From Mimachlamys varia (lineage: Eukaryota; Mollusca; Bivalvia; Pectinida; Pectinidae), in contig OX392541.1 in assembly GCA_947623455.1 (NCBI GenBank), forward strand, positions 7,189,719-7,253,718: DNA of 64,000 nt, read 5' to 3'. Under the pieces are notes generated by a model. That model was given only the letters and a program-made list of their open reading frames with translations, did no database searches and was not told the DNA's origin. Position 1 is the first letter of the stretch; every line of letters begins with the position of its first letter. Positions 33,561 through 45,004 of this stretch are shown here, piece after piece. The translations under genes were made by a program, and so were the position numbers.

Positions 33561-35479
33561 CAAGCTTACATTTTGTTTTTGTTAATTGTTTTTGTTTTTG
33601 TTTTGTGTTTGTTTTATGTAGCTAATTCCCCGCATGAGCATAATCATAATTTAAGAAATGTCCAGGTTTGTTGGTTCTTTTTTGGCAGTTTTAACAAAAA
33701 CCGGTAGCAAAGAGGATTTATGAAAAAATAAAAGGTTTGTTCCGTACTCGCTTTATAATATTGAACAGATATTTATTCCGGTAATATCTGAATAACACGC
33801 TGAGATTTCGCATTTTATTGCAAAGGAAAACATAGTTTTCATGATTTCACCCTACGTTTGGCCAGATGGTGGCTGTTTTTTTGTGCATTCCGCTGGTATT
33901 AAAACAATTGTCTCGTTTTTTAAACCTGCCTCAAATGTCATTCTTTGCATCGGATTCATTTATATCGTCTCGAATTTAACAACGCCAAGCCAAGAAGGAA
34001 TGTTTTCAATCAGAGATTATATATCCGAGGAAGTCTTTGTTAGTAATTTAAGTTGACCTTTATTACATTTACATTCAAACAACGCCATCGGATTTTTACA
34101 CGATATTACTATGTACATTAATCAACCAACTTTTCATTATTTGTTAATATTGCCAAATATACGCATTTGTGTTGATCACATTATCATATGCAGTACACGT
34201 AAATCATTTTAAATTCTGAAAATTATAGTTCATATTGTATTATTTCAGCAAGAAAATTATAGTTCATATTGTATTATTTCAGCAAGGCTATGGAATGAGG
34301 TTGATAATAGAAAGAAGTCATATTATTATTTTATTGTTATTTTCGCTACTTATGTTGCATTATGTTATTGATAAAAAAATTTGGAATGGTTATCAGAAAG
34401 GATATGCTATATTTCACCATATCCTCAAATCTACGTGGACAGTGAATACAAATAAGACGGTTTCAAACATCCGTAGGCAAAATATGTGTCTGTTAATGTT
34501 CAACCAACACTGTACATAGGTAATATCGGTACTATCACTAGAACATGACAATATAACTTCAAAAAGTCATAAGTCACGAGATCATTTTTACTCTCGGATC
34601 GTTCCTTAATTATTTTCTATCATTCACCTAACACGTGGTTATATACAAGTTATTTTCAATCGCACACCGTGTAACATTGTGCATTCCAGAATTGCAATAT
34701 TTGCTCTGTGAAAAATAGTCTTGAATATTTGATAGGAGAAGGGAAGGCAGTTCAGCTCCTTCGCTCTTTCTTGTCAGCGTTGGTACAAATATAAGCGCAC
34801 ATGGAGCTCTCGGCGCATGCGCACAACATTAAAGTTTCTGTCCTAAAACAACAATCACTGTCATGATACATCGCATTAAGATGTTAACCCGAGGTTTTAT
34901 TGATATCGAAATTAGAGTTAATTGAAAGAAACCGTGCCGCTCAAAATTCGCAAAATCTAATTTTTATTCGTTTAAACGTCGTGCTTTTCATGGTGTTAGC
35001 GTACTTTTACCACGTTATAGATTGGCGGCTTCTATCTGTAGAATTGATCTAAACCGAGGATTATACATGTAGCAATGCAATTTCTACATGTTATCACAGA
35101 TGCAGTGTAAACTGAATGGATAACAGATTCACTCCAAAGCTTGTGACGTAAAGTGTTTGTTGCTTTCGGAACTATGCTTAACGCTTAGAATTACGCCTCG
35201 ACACATTTCTTTCACTTTATCGAATTATTGGTTTGAATATGTACTCACATTATATTACCTCTAAATATTTGCTGAATACAAAATATCAGACATGGTTGTA
35301 ATGTATGTATAAGACGTCCCCATTAGTAAAACTCTAATAAGCTTTTAATTGGCTAGGCTTTGGATGTACATGAAGTGAAGCAAGGAAAGCATGAGCTGAA
35401 TATATTGTATTTAGCACTTTTGTCAAAAGTGACATACAGCAACAAGAAGCAGGTTATGAATAAAGGAAAGATTTCATGG
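33561..35479. other. Mostly unassigned
   Basis: The only clear structure is a 36-bp tandem duplication at about 34216-34287 (GAAAATTATAGTTCATATTG and following). ORFs at 33841-34056 and 34235-34519 show no domain. Confidence 0.45.
34216..34287 (+). repeat. 36-bp tandem duplication
   Basis: GAAAATTATAGTTCATATTG followed by TATTATTTCAGCAAG occurs twice in a row. Confidence 0.9.
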
Positions 35480-35600
35480 AGATTCCCGAGTAATTACCAG
35501 AGAATAGGGCAAAGTGTTCCGGAATTATAAGCGTATTCTGCTTTATCGACGTTTACCCGCCATGGCAATCATTCATGTAAATGTTATCTATGATGCGTCA
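35480..35600 (-). mobile_element. RT-family 3' tail fragment
   Basis: Matches the 28.98-29.12 kb segment in the same orientation: GTGTTCCGGAA, a TGC.T.ATCGACG block and CGCCATG. Protein motifs are absent. Confidence 0.55.
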
Positions 35601-35662
35601 TTGCATGCTTTTTTATCGATATGTTTATTGATTGAATTCAACTTATTTTTAAAAGGGTAAAC

Positions 35663-35860
35663 GTTGGGTTGGAGGTGCAGTGGATAGCGCACTTGCCTTT
35701 CACCAAGGCGGCTGTGGTTCGATTCTCCGACTGGACTTGAAAAGGTATTGGGTCACCTGCCCGACCACGTGGGTTTTCTCCGGGTTCTCTGCTTTCCTCC
35801 CACAACCCACAATAAAACCCCTCGCGCGCTAACATCCGGGCCTACAAAAGCGATTAATAT
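35663..35860 (+). mobile_element. tRNA-derived SINE family 2, copy B
   Basis: The head reads GGTGCAGTGGATAGCGCAC, then TTGCCTTTCACCAAGG and a good B-box GGTTCGATTCT (about 35717-35727). The body carries ACGTGGGTTTTCTCCGGGTT and TTTCCTCCCACAACCCAC, ending near CTAACATCCGGGCC. Better preserved than the copy at 27977-28155. Confidence 0.8.
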
Positions 35861-36192
35861 AAGTTGGATAACTTGTTTCATAATTGCTGTAAAATGAATA
35901 AAGTTCATATTTTAAAATGTCAACGTCATGTGTGTATTTTTTGAAGATAAAAATGACTATATGTTTATAAATGTGTATATCCCCCCCCCCCCAAAAAAAA
36001 AACCCCGACACCTTCTGATCGTAAAATTTTGAAACACTTAATTCAAATATGCATATGCTTACACCAATCCCCTCTTTCCTCCTCCCTCATCAAAACGACG
36101 TCATATATGTACAAGGGTTCATTATTATCAGTTTTACTCCGTTTATTCTTATTTTCTTTATTCTTCTTCTTCATTAATTCAATTCAACAATT
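35861..36192. other. Unassigned, with a poly-C/poly-A run
   Basis: A C14-A10 run lies at about 35979-36003. No gene. Confidence 0.5.
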
Positions 36193-36348
36193 CAATAAAA
36201 TGACCGTCATTTCCTGGAGTCCGATTGGTTGAAATTTAAATATCGTCCGATTTTCATGAAATTTGGTTTGTACATGTATTTCAGTACTGCGGACCGAACT
36301 GCGGTGGTTTGGACTTCTGTAATGGTCCCCCATTACAACTAATACTTG
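36193..36348 (+). mobile_element. 3' end of a HINE/Helentron-like element
   Basis: Shares the unit CCGATTGGTTGAAATTTAAA.. GTCCGATTTTCATGAAATTT with the 57.5-57.9 kb array and then the same terminus: a GTAATGG/CCATTAC hairpin (36319-36336) and ACTTG 12 bases downstream, where similarity with the 57.99 kb end stops. A 5'-truncated or minimal copy. Confidence 0.65.
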
Positions 36349-37084
36349 TTTTTATTGTGATTAATTCAATTGTTTCTAATGCGATTATTTAAAAGTACCG
36401 AATACAGAAGCCAAGCACTGTTTGGCACTGTCAAGGCTCACAGAAAAAACAATAGAACTACGATCGGGTACTTTTCTCTGTAAACCTTAAATCAAATGTT
36501 ATGAGTAGTTCCTGGAGATCAAGAGTACTAGTGTATTGGGCAATACAATCAACCAAGACAAAAGCGTTGAAAAATCAGAAATCAAGACCCCCCTAAAGTA
36601 GAATGAATGTTGCTTTCGACAAGAAATGGAATCTTTGTTTTCTATTATATATTTGAATACTAAAAATATTTCCGCTACTGTTTTTCTTTTCATGCAGTTC
36701 TTTCCTTTTATAATTTGCACTTATTTGTTAATACTTACTATATTCGACTGAAGCGAGAAAGGAACATTGCAAGGATCGCCTAAGGTGAACACCATTGCAG
36801 AATTAATGATTTGTGTTTGTGGCCTCCGTAACAGAACACAGAAGTGACCCTAGATAAGTGTTTTTGACTTTTGGCAACCTGTTGGAGTTAACATTATTTT
36901 TACTTGTAGCATCCCTTTAATTTGTCTCTTCACTTTTTTTTGGTGAATCCTCGTTTCAGCATTAATGTTTTGATTTCGCATAGGCAGGGGAAGCAATGAT
37001 GTTTAATTTTGCGAGGATATATAGTGAATATTTAAAAAAATCTTCAAAATCCTAACTGAACTTTTCAAAAAGATATGGCACGTT
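36349..37084. other. No recognisable feature
   Basis: Unassigned AT-rich DNA. The last 80 bases may belong to the RT pseudogene that follows. Confidence 0.35.
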
Positions 37085-37930
37085 GTGCTTTCATCAAAAC
37101 TATACAAAAATGTTTCGTCCATTAAAACATTTGATTTTTCAACCCTGCACCATACCATACCACATACCAAACTGAAAGAACGTCTTCAGTCTCTCATTAT
37201 GCGAGCTTTCGTTTCAAAGAAAGGTGGACGACGATACAAATATATAAAAGTGAGCTTTCTTGGAGCATACTTTGTGGCAAAACACGCCAAAGCTCAGAGG
37301 AAACATCCCGAAGAAGATAGAACGGATGACAAAATTCCTGGTCAACAATATCTTTTTTTAGTTCTGAGGAAAGATTTTCCAGCAAACTGTTCGCATTCAA
37401 ATGCAAACAAAGTGTACACCACTCTAAGCTGACTTGTTTTTGTTTTCATACGAGGCTGAATTTGTGGTAGAGCCAACCAGGACAGGAGACAAAAACCTTG
37501 CCAAATCTTTTAATTTCAATTTCAGATACATCGGCGATGTGTTGTCTATAAGCAACAAGAAGTTTTCTGACCACGTCGATCGTATATACCCGTCTGAACT
37601 TGAAATAAAGGACACAACAGACTCTTCTACATCAGTTTCTAACCTCGATCTCTACTGAGCTATACGGCAAACGTGATGATTTCAATTTTCCGATCATGAT
37701 CTTTCAATTTCTTGATAGTAGCATCCCTGCTTCTCCAACCGATGGTGTTTACATGTCGCAGTTGATTCGATAGTTTTGGCCTTGCACTAGGTATCGTGAT
37801 TTTCGTGATCGATGTCGACTGCTGACAAACAAACTAACAACACAAGGATTCGAGAGATGCAGGTTGATCAGAAGTATGGGCAAGTTTTAAGGTCGCCACC
37901 TTTGTCTCATTTAGGAATATTCTGTATCTC
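37085..37930 (+). pseudogene. Dead reverse transcriptase, Penelope-like or related, copy 2
   Basis: The first frame reads TFDFSTLHHTIPHTKLKERL, GGRRYKYIKVSFLGAYF and AKAQRKHPEED. A shifted frame from 37434 reads LFLFSYEAEF, AKSFNFNFRYIGDVLSIS and RIYPSELEIKDTT, then stops. A third stretch has YRDFRDRCRLLTNKLTTQ and FERCRLIRSMGKF. The catalytic YIDD box is YIGD: GGC at 37533-37535 replaces an essential Asp. The GIPxGT segment before the LFLFSYE motif is garbled. Together with the copy at 28.9-30.3 kb this shows a family that once inserted here. This copy lacks the N-terminal part and cannot be active. Confidence 0.75.
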
Positions 37931-40190
37931 TAAGTGATATGAAGATAGACCTTTATGTTTATGCATATTGATTCTAACAACAAAAAGAGTATTCTTACCC
38001 CAAAAGCACGACATTCAATTGATAATCGACAATGTGATAGACTATGGGAGGATGTTTATAAATCTTGACAAGAAAGTCAGACTAAGAAAAAAAATGCAAT
38101 ATTTATTTTGATATATCTGTTCCTAAAAGCGATGCTACAGGGCCGACCCAGGATGTGACCTTCCCAATGTCTTTAACAACCGAGTGTCACAAAGGCATAT
38201 TTCTCATGGTGGAAATTCCCGGTAGTTGATGTATCCATACTTGACGATTAATGGTGTACTGGGGACAGAAAGCCTTTAGTGGAACGAGGAATACACCGAC
38301 AGAATTGATCTTTCCCGGAAATACATGCTTTACAATATAACGAGGAGAACAAAGTACACCACCCTGGGACGTGTATGACGGCTTTTGGATTCTCGTTATA
38401 ACAATATCAACACCTGCGTCTATTCTGCAGGCGCGGTACAGCGCTGAATGACCGCACCACCATGTGAGGTCTATTCAAAGTAAGATCGTTGTACCATACG
38501 AGTATTACATTGGAATAATTTCGTAAAAAGTTTCTTCTGGTGTGGTAAGATAGCAATATTGTATAGCAGTACAAGACCGGACATAGGTGTGCTAAACGAA
38601 CAAAACTATATTCCAATATAAAGCAAATAAACATTATTATATATCGATATCAACACATGCGTTCGTTACGCATGCAGGATAATCGACCAACACGTTATAT
38701 TAACAAATATGTGGCTGTTAAACCTATGTTGTACATTATAACATGTAGTTTACGGTACCACCATACTATGTACAGTAACAACAGTATAAGACACCAATGC
38801 ACGAGTGATTACCATGACGTATATTGCAAGCTGTAACTTATGATTTGTATTCACTAACCTGCATATTTTGGAAAGTCAGGACATTTGGAGAACCTTCTTG
38901 AATACCTTTAGTCATACTGGACACATCGAGATCAATAAATGATTGTGGCAACTACATGAGCATAGGGATGGGCAGTATCATTCTTGATTCCATTACATGG
39001 TTATTTTACTGTGGTTAAATTCACCGCCCATGAGTCCGACATACAACAATGTAATTTTTACTAGATACAGTCATTTATCTCACCTATGCGGCTTTCACTA
39101 CCACTCTTTTGTTTAGCAATGCGTTCTTTCTTCATTTTCTTCTCACTACTCCAGATATGACATGAACTTGTAGGCTTGCTGGGAACTAGTTTGGCAGTAT
39201 TTTGAAGTTGTTTGAAAAATAAATTCTGTAATGCAGCCAAAAGTTTGCATATATGATCGATATAAGACATTACTGATATGTAAATATCACACACACGACA
39301 GCAGTTCGTAAATTTGGATAAGCTGCATCAGTCGTAATTGCATACACTACAACGTGATGTAAATGTAATACTTTTTTTGTTTTTGTTTTCTCTTTCAGAC
39401 GAAACTTTCTTATTGTACATTTACTCAAATAAAGGGAAGCAACTCCGATGAAATGCATCCTTGCTGAGCTCATAATCCTTATTGCTCTCATCAGTCTTGC
39501 ATCCAGGTACACGATAATGCGATTTGTATTTAAGGAAGGTTTTCATACGAACAAAAATAGTGCTATGTCATTTACAGCCCGTTCGTTTGTACTTTCGTGA
39601 AATCGTGTTACAATATCAAATGCAGTTTCATGCCCTCTGGTAAAGTATGCGACAAAACATGTCTATAGTTTATATCATGATGATGCCTGTTCAAAGCACG
39701 AGTATAACATGTACACATGATTTGGAAAAGCATCAGATTCGTATTAAGATGTGCAAGAAGACTTGACTAGATAGTTACAGAACAATTTATCTGCAGGCTT
39801 GCAATTTATAACAATTATCAAAAAAATGATAATGCCATTGGGTAAACATAAGCTAGAAAACCAATCGTCATACAGACTAGGGTGTAATATATGTGTAGCA
39901 TAATCAGTGAGACGCGTATACTTAACATTGGAGTTCTGTTTAGACATTTCTATCATAAACAATGCACATATTCAGGACAGTACTGACATTATGGTCCACT
40001 GTTTGTTTCTTAACACACATTTGTGTATAACTCAATGTTTGAAAACGTACATGTAACAATTATGATTATCATATTGCATGTGATACTCCGATGAGATTTG
40101 GAGGCCAAACTTTGTTGTTTTTTACGATATTAAATTGCTCGTAAGCAATGTAATATATTATGATTTGCATATGTACGCCGGAAACGTTGG
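37931..40190. other. No recognisable feature
   Basis: Unassigned DNA. ORFs of 65-80 codons show no domains or splice support. Confidence 0.4.
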
Positions 40191-43100
40191 TTTTCTCCTG
40201 GTACTATGGTCAGCTTTTCTCCTGGTACTATGGTCAGCTTTTCTCCTGCTACTATGGTCAGCTTTTCTCCTGCTACTATGGTCAGCTTTTCTCCTGGTAC
40301 TATAGTCAGCTTTTCTCCTAGTACTATGGTTAGCTTTTCTCCTGGTACTATGGTCAGCTTTATCCTGGTACTATGGTCAGCTTTTCTCCTGGTACTATGG
40401 TCAGCTTTCCTCCTGGTACTATGGTCAGCTTTTCTCCTGGTACTATGGTCAGCTTTTCTCCTGGTACTATGGTCAGCTTTTCTCCTGGTACTATGGTCAG
40501 CTTTTCTCCTGGTACTATGGTCAGCTTTACTCCTGGCACTATGGTCAGCTTTTCTTCTGGTACTATGGTCAGCTTTTCTCCTGGTACTATGGTCAGCTTT
40601 TCTCCTGGTACTATGGTCAGCTTTTCTCCTGGTACTATGGTCAGCTTTTCTCCTGCTACTATGGTCAGCTTTTCTCCTAGTACTTTGGTCAGCTTTTCTC
40701 CTGGTACGATGGTCAGCTTTTCTCCTGCTACTATGGTCAGCTTTTCTCCTGCTACTATGGTCAGCTTTTCTCCTGGTACTATGGTCAGCTTTTCTCCTGG
40801 TACTATGGTCAGCTTTTCTCCTGCTACTATGGTCAGCTTTTCTCCTGGTACGATGGTCAGATTTTCTCCTGGTACTATGGTCAGCTTTTCTCCTGCTACT
40901 ATGGTCAGCTTTTCTCCTGGTACTATAGTCAGCTTTTCTCCTGGTACTATGGTCAGCTTTTCTCTGGTACTATGGTCAGCTTTTCTCCTGCTACTATGGT
41001 CAGCTTTTCTCCTGCTACTATGGTCAGCTTTTCTCGTGCTACTATGGTCAGCTTTTCACCTGGTACTATGGTCAGCTTTCCTCCTGGTACTATGGTCAGC
41101 TTTTCTCCTGGTACTATGGTCAGCTTTATCCTGGTACTATGGTCAGCTTTTCTCCTGGTACTATGGTCAGCTTTTCTCCTAGTACTATGGTCAGCTTTTC
41201 TCCTGGTACGATGGTCAGCTTTTCTCCTGGTACTATGGTCAGCTTTTCTCCTGCTACTATGGTCAGCTTTTCTCCTGCTACTATGGTCAGCTTTTCTCGT
41301 GCTACTATGGTCAGCTTTTCACCTGGTACTATGGTCAGCTTTCCTCCTGGTACTATGGTCAGCTTTTCTCCTGGTACTATGGTCAGCTTTTCTCCTGCTA
41401 CTATGGTCAGCTTTTCTCCTGGTACTATAGTCAGCTTTTCTCCTAGTACTATGGTCAGCTTTTCTCCTGCTACTATGGTCAGCTTTTCTCCTGCTACTAT
41501 GGTCAGCTTTTCTCGTGCTACTATGGTCAGCTTTTCACCTGGTACTATGGTCAGCTTTCCTCCTGGTACGATGGTCAGCTTTTCTCCTGCTACTATGGTC
41601 AGCTTTTCTCCTGCTACTATGGTCAGCTTTTCTCGTGCTACTATGGTCAGCTTTTCACCTGGTACTATGGTCAGCTTTCCTCCTGGTACTATGGTCAGCT
41701 TTCCTCCTGCTACTATGGTCAGCTTTTCTCCTGCTACTATGGTCAGCTTTTCTCGTGCTACTATGGTCAGCTTTTCACCTGGTACTATGGTCAGCTTTTC
41801 TCCTGGTACTATGGTCAGCTTTCCTCCTGGTACTATGGTCAGCTTTTCTCCTGGTACTATGGTCAGCTTTCCTCCTGGTACTATGGTCAGCTTTTCTCCT
41901 GGTACTATGGTCAGCTTTTCTCCTGGTACTATGGTAAGCTTTTCTCCTGGTACTATGGTCAGCTTTTCTCCTGGTACTATGGTCAGCTTTTCTCCTGGTA
42001 CTATGGTCAGCTTTTCTCCTGGTACGATGGTCAGCTTTTCTCCTGGTACTATGGTCAGCTTTTCTCCTGGTACGATGGTCAGCTTTTCTCCTGGTACTAT
42101 GGTCAGCTTTTCTCCTGGTACTATGGTCAGCTTTTCTCCTGCTACTATGGTCAGCTTTTCTCCTGGTACTATGGTCAGCTTTTCTCCTGGTACGATGGTC
42201 AGCTTTTCTCCTGGTACTATGGTCAGCTTTTGTCCTGCTACTATGGTCAGCTTTTCTCCTAGTACTTTGGTCAGCTTTTCTCCTGGTACGATGGTCAGCT
42301 TTTCTCCTGGTACTATGGTCCGCTTTTCTCCTGCTACTATGGTCAGCCCTTCTCCTGGTACTATAGTCAGCTTTTCTCCTAGAACTATGGTCAGCTTTTC
42401 TCCTGGTTCTATGGTCAGCTTTATCCTGGTCCTATGGTCAGCTTTTCTCCTTGTACGATGGTCAGCTTTTCTCCTAGTACTATTGTCAGCTTTTCTCCTG
42501 GTACGATGGTCAGCTTTTCTCCTGGTACTATGGTCAGCTTTTCTCCTGGTACTATGGTCAGCTTTTCTCCTGGTACGATGGTCAGCTTTTCTCCTGCTAC
42601 TATGGTCAGCTTTTCTCCTGGTACTATGGTCAGCTTTTCTCCTGCTACTATGGTCAGCTTTTCTCCTGGTACTATGGTCAGCTTTTCTCCTGGTACTATG
42701 GTCAGCTTTATCCTGGTACTATGGTCAGCTTTTCTCCTGGTACTATGGTCAGCTTTCCTCCTGGTACTATAGTCAGCTTTTCTCCTGGTACTATGGTCAG
42801 CTTTTCTCCTGCTACTATGGTCAGCTTTTCTCCTGGTACTATGGTCAGCTTTTCTCCTGGTACTATGGTCAGCTTTTCTCCTGCTACTATGGTCAGCTTT
42901 TCTCCTGGTACTATGGTCAGCTTTTCTCCTGCTACTATGGTCAGCTTTTCTCCTGGTACTATGGTCAGCTTTTCTCCTGCTACTATGGTCAGCTTTTCTC
43001 CTGGTACTATGGTCAGCTTTTCTCCTGGTACGATGGTCAGCTTTTCTCCTGGTACGATGGTCAGCTTTTCTTCTGGTACTATGGTCAGCTTTTCTCCTGG

Positions 43101-43520
43101 TACGATGGTCAGCTTTTCTCCTGGTACTATGGTCAGCTTTTCTCCTGCTACTATGGTCAGCTTTTCTCCTGGTACTATGGTCAGCTTTTCTCCTGGTACT
43201 ATGGTCAGCTTTTCTCTGGTACTATGGTCAGCTTTTCTCCTGGTACTATGATCAGCTTTTCTCCTGCTACTATGGTCAGCTTTTCTCGTGCTACTATGGT
43301 CAGCTTTTCACCTGGTACTATGGTCAGCTTTCCTCCTGGTACTATGGTCAGCTTTTCTCCTGGTACTATGGTCAGCTTTTCTCCTGGTACTATGGTCAGC
43401 TTTTCTCCTGGTACTATGGTCAGCTTTTCTCCTGGTACTATGGTCAGCTTTTCTCCTGGTACTATGGTCAGCTTTTCTCCTGGTACTATGGTCAGCTTTT
43501 CTCCTGGTACTATGGTCAGC
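40191..43520 (+). repeat. 24-bp minisatellite, about 139 copies
   Basis: Head-to-tail units of 24 bp, each containing CTGGTACTATGGTCAGC, with common G/C (CCTGGT or CCTGCT) and A/C (CTACTATGG or CTACGATGG) variants. Because the unit is a multiple of three without stops, long open frames arise automatically: MVSFSPGT, LVLWSAFL or SWYYGQLF repeats on the plus strand, EKLTIVPG on the minus. A few one-base deletions (for example near 40366, 40963 and 41121) shift the frame, so no frame spans the array. A five-unit (120-bp) block marked by CTCGTGCT and TTCACCTG recurs, with marker positions at 41510, 41630 and 41750. I do not regard the ORFs as genes. Confidence 0.97.
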
Positions 43521-43599
43521 TTTTTTTCTGTGTTTCGAATTAACATAAACAAGCTGTAAACATTTTCCGAATAAAAAAAATTACTTTAACGATTTAAAC
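43521..43599. other. Short unassigned flank of the minisatellite
   Basis: AT-rich, ends just before the RT-family fragment. Confidence 0.3.
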
Positions 43600-43960
43600 A
43601 TCAAGAACTAAAAAATAGGAACCGAGTCATCATTGTCTATCACAACAAGTAAGCACAATAGTAAGCTTACTTAAAAACGTCCATCTTCAAATAACACAAA
43701 GATACAAAATTAGACAAAAATGACGAACAAAAATCTTGCTCATAGTTTTGCTCAATCTGCATCTCACGAATCCCTGTGTTGATACATGTAGTTTGTTTGT
43801 CAGCAGTCGACATCGATCACAAAAATTCGATATTTAGAACAAGCCCTAGAATATCAAATCAACTGCGACATGTAAACACAATAGGTTGGAGAAGCAGTGA
43901 TGTTACAATCAGGATATGGAAAGTTCACGATCGGAAAATGGAAATCAATCAAGATTTTTT
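43600..43960 (-). pseudogene. RT-family C-terminal fragment
   Basis: Aligns with 29.14-29.47 kb in the same orientation. Shared text includes GAACCGAGT, TTTGTCAGCAGTCGACATCG followed by ATCAC, and AATAGGTTGGA.AAGCAG. It covers the region encoding the YRDF.DRC..LTNKL part, with several stops. Catalytic motifs are missing. Confidence 0.7.
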
Positions 43961-44094
43961 TTTCTTTCGGACAGTTGTATTCCCGCTGTCGCCTCCAATG
44001 CTTCCCTTTTTAGGTCCCTGCGTATCGTTTCTGACGAGTCAAAGAAGGGCGCAGCAGATACATGGTGCAGTTTTTTTTAATATTTAGCTCTATT

Positions 44095-44252
44095 TAAGAA
44101 TTAACTTGATTCTATTTTTTATGTCATGGGGGTATAACAAAAAAAACGGAGTGTACTCTAAATAAACCTCGAAGCGGTTTATGATGAGAGTACACTCCGG
44201 TTTTTTGTGTTATAACCCCATAACATAAAAATTATATTCAAGTTAATACTTA
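44095..44252. repeat. Nested foldback hairpin H3
   Basis: Outer arms of about 65 bases pair with roughly 85% identity: TTAACTTGAT.. with the complement of ..TTCAAGTTAA. They include CGGAGTGTACTCT on the left and its complement on the right. The inner stem ATAAACC (44162-44168) with GGTTTAT (44176-44182) encloses TCGAAGC. Same layout as the hairpins at 10.2, 24.9 and 52.9 kb. CCAAT-like and GACGTCA-like words follow at 44330-44375. Confidence 0.85.
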
Positions 44253-44689
44253 TAATTTAATCTATACCCTGCGAAAATTAATTTTATTGTTGGACTCTTT
44301 TCTCTTACAAATCATTACGCTGCTGCATCAGCCAATCAAAATCGACGTTATAAACGGCGACGTCATTTTTTTACGTTATGTGCTGATAACATATTTTTTA
44401 AGCCAATGAAAATGTTTGTTTAAACAAGATTAAATTATTATATCTTTCTTTATTTATAAGGACCTCTTCTCTTGTGTATTTTTGTACAATCCTCCAAGAA
44501 CATAGTATTTTATGTATTTCAATATATTTTCCATGCAATTTTAAGCTGTTAATGAGGGACAACAAACTCTAATGGCCATTCCATCTCGAGTTCATTTTTT
44601 AAACGTCTTGATTTAGACTTCTTGTTGACTACATTTTAATGAAAATATCGCGTGCATTTGTCTAAGGTACTCGAGCTCTTATTTCTGAT
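44253..44689. other. No gene recognised
   Basis: Unassigned. CCAAT-like words (AGCCAATCAAAATCG, AAGCCAATGAAAATG) and GCGACGTCAT could be promoter remnants. Confidence 0.3.
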
Positions 44690-45004
44690 GTACGGGGACG
44701 TATTAAATCTGGCTACTACAGCCAAGTCAACTGATGCACGGGGACATATTAAATGTGGCTAATACAGCCAATCGACTGAAGTACGGGGACATATTAAATG
44801 TGGCTAATACAGCCAATCGACTGATGTACGGGGACATATTAAATCTGGCTACTACAGCCAATCAGCCGATGTACGGGGACATATTAAATCTGGCTACTAC
44901 AGCCAATCGACTGATGTACGGGGACATATTAAATCTGGCTACTACAGCCAATCAGCTGATGTACGGGGACATATTAAATGTGGCTTCTACAGCCAATCGA
45001 CGTA
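44690..45004 (+). repeat. 45-bp tandem array, 7 copies
   Basis: Units start at GTACGGGGAC or GCACGGGGAC (44690, 44736, 44781, 44826, 44871, 44916, 44961). The reading frame starting at 44734 turns each unit into 15 residues like YGDILNLATTANRLM. Changes between copies are mixed (Leu/Val, Thr/Asn/Ser). The frame continues 40 codons past the array to 45150 with no recognisable domain. Confidence 0.93.

Noticed and set aside
40206..43559. Very long ORFs (up to 806 codons) with MVSFSPGT repeats
   Set aside because: They arise because a 24-bp repeat without stops is open in several frames. One-base deletions shift the frame along the array, and no start region, signal peptide or non-repeat domain is present.
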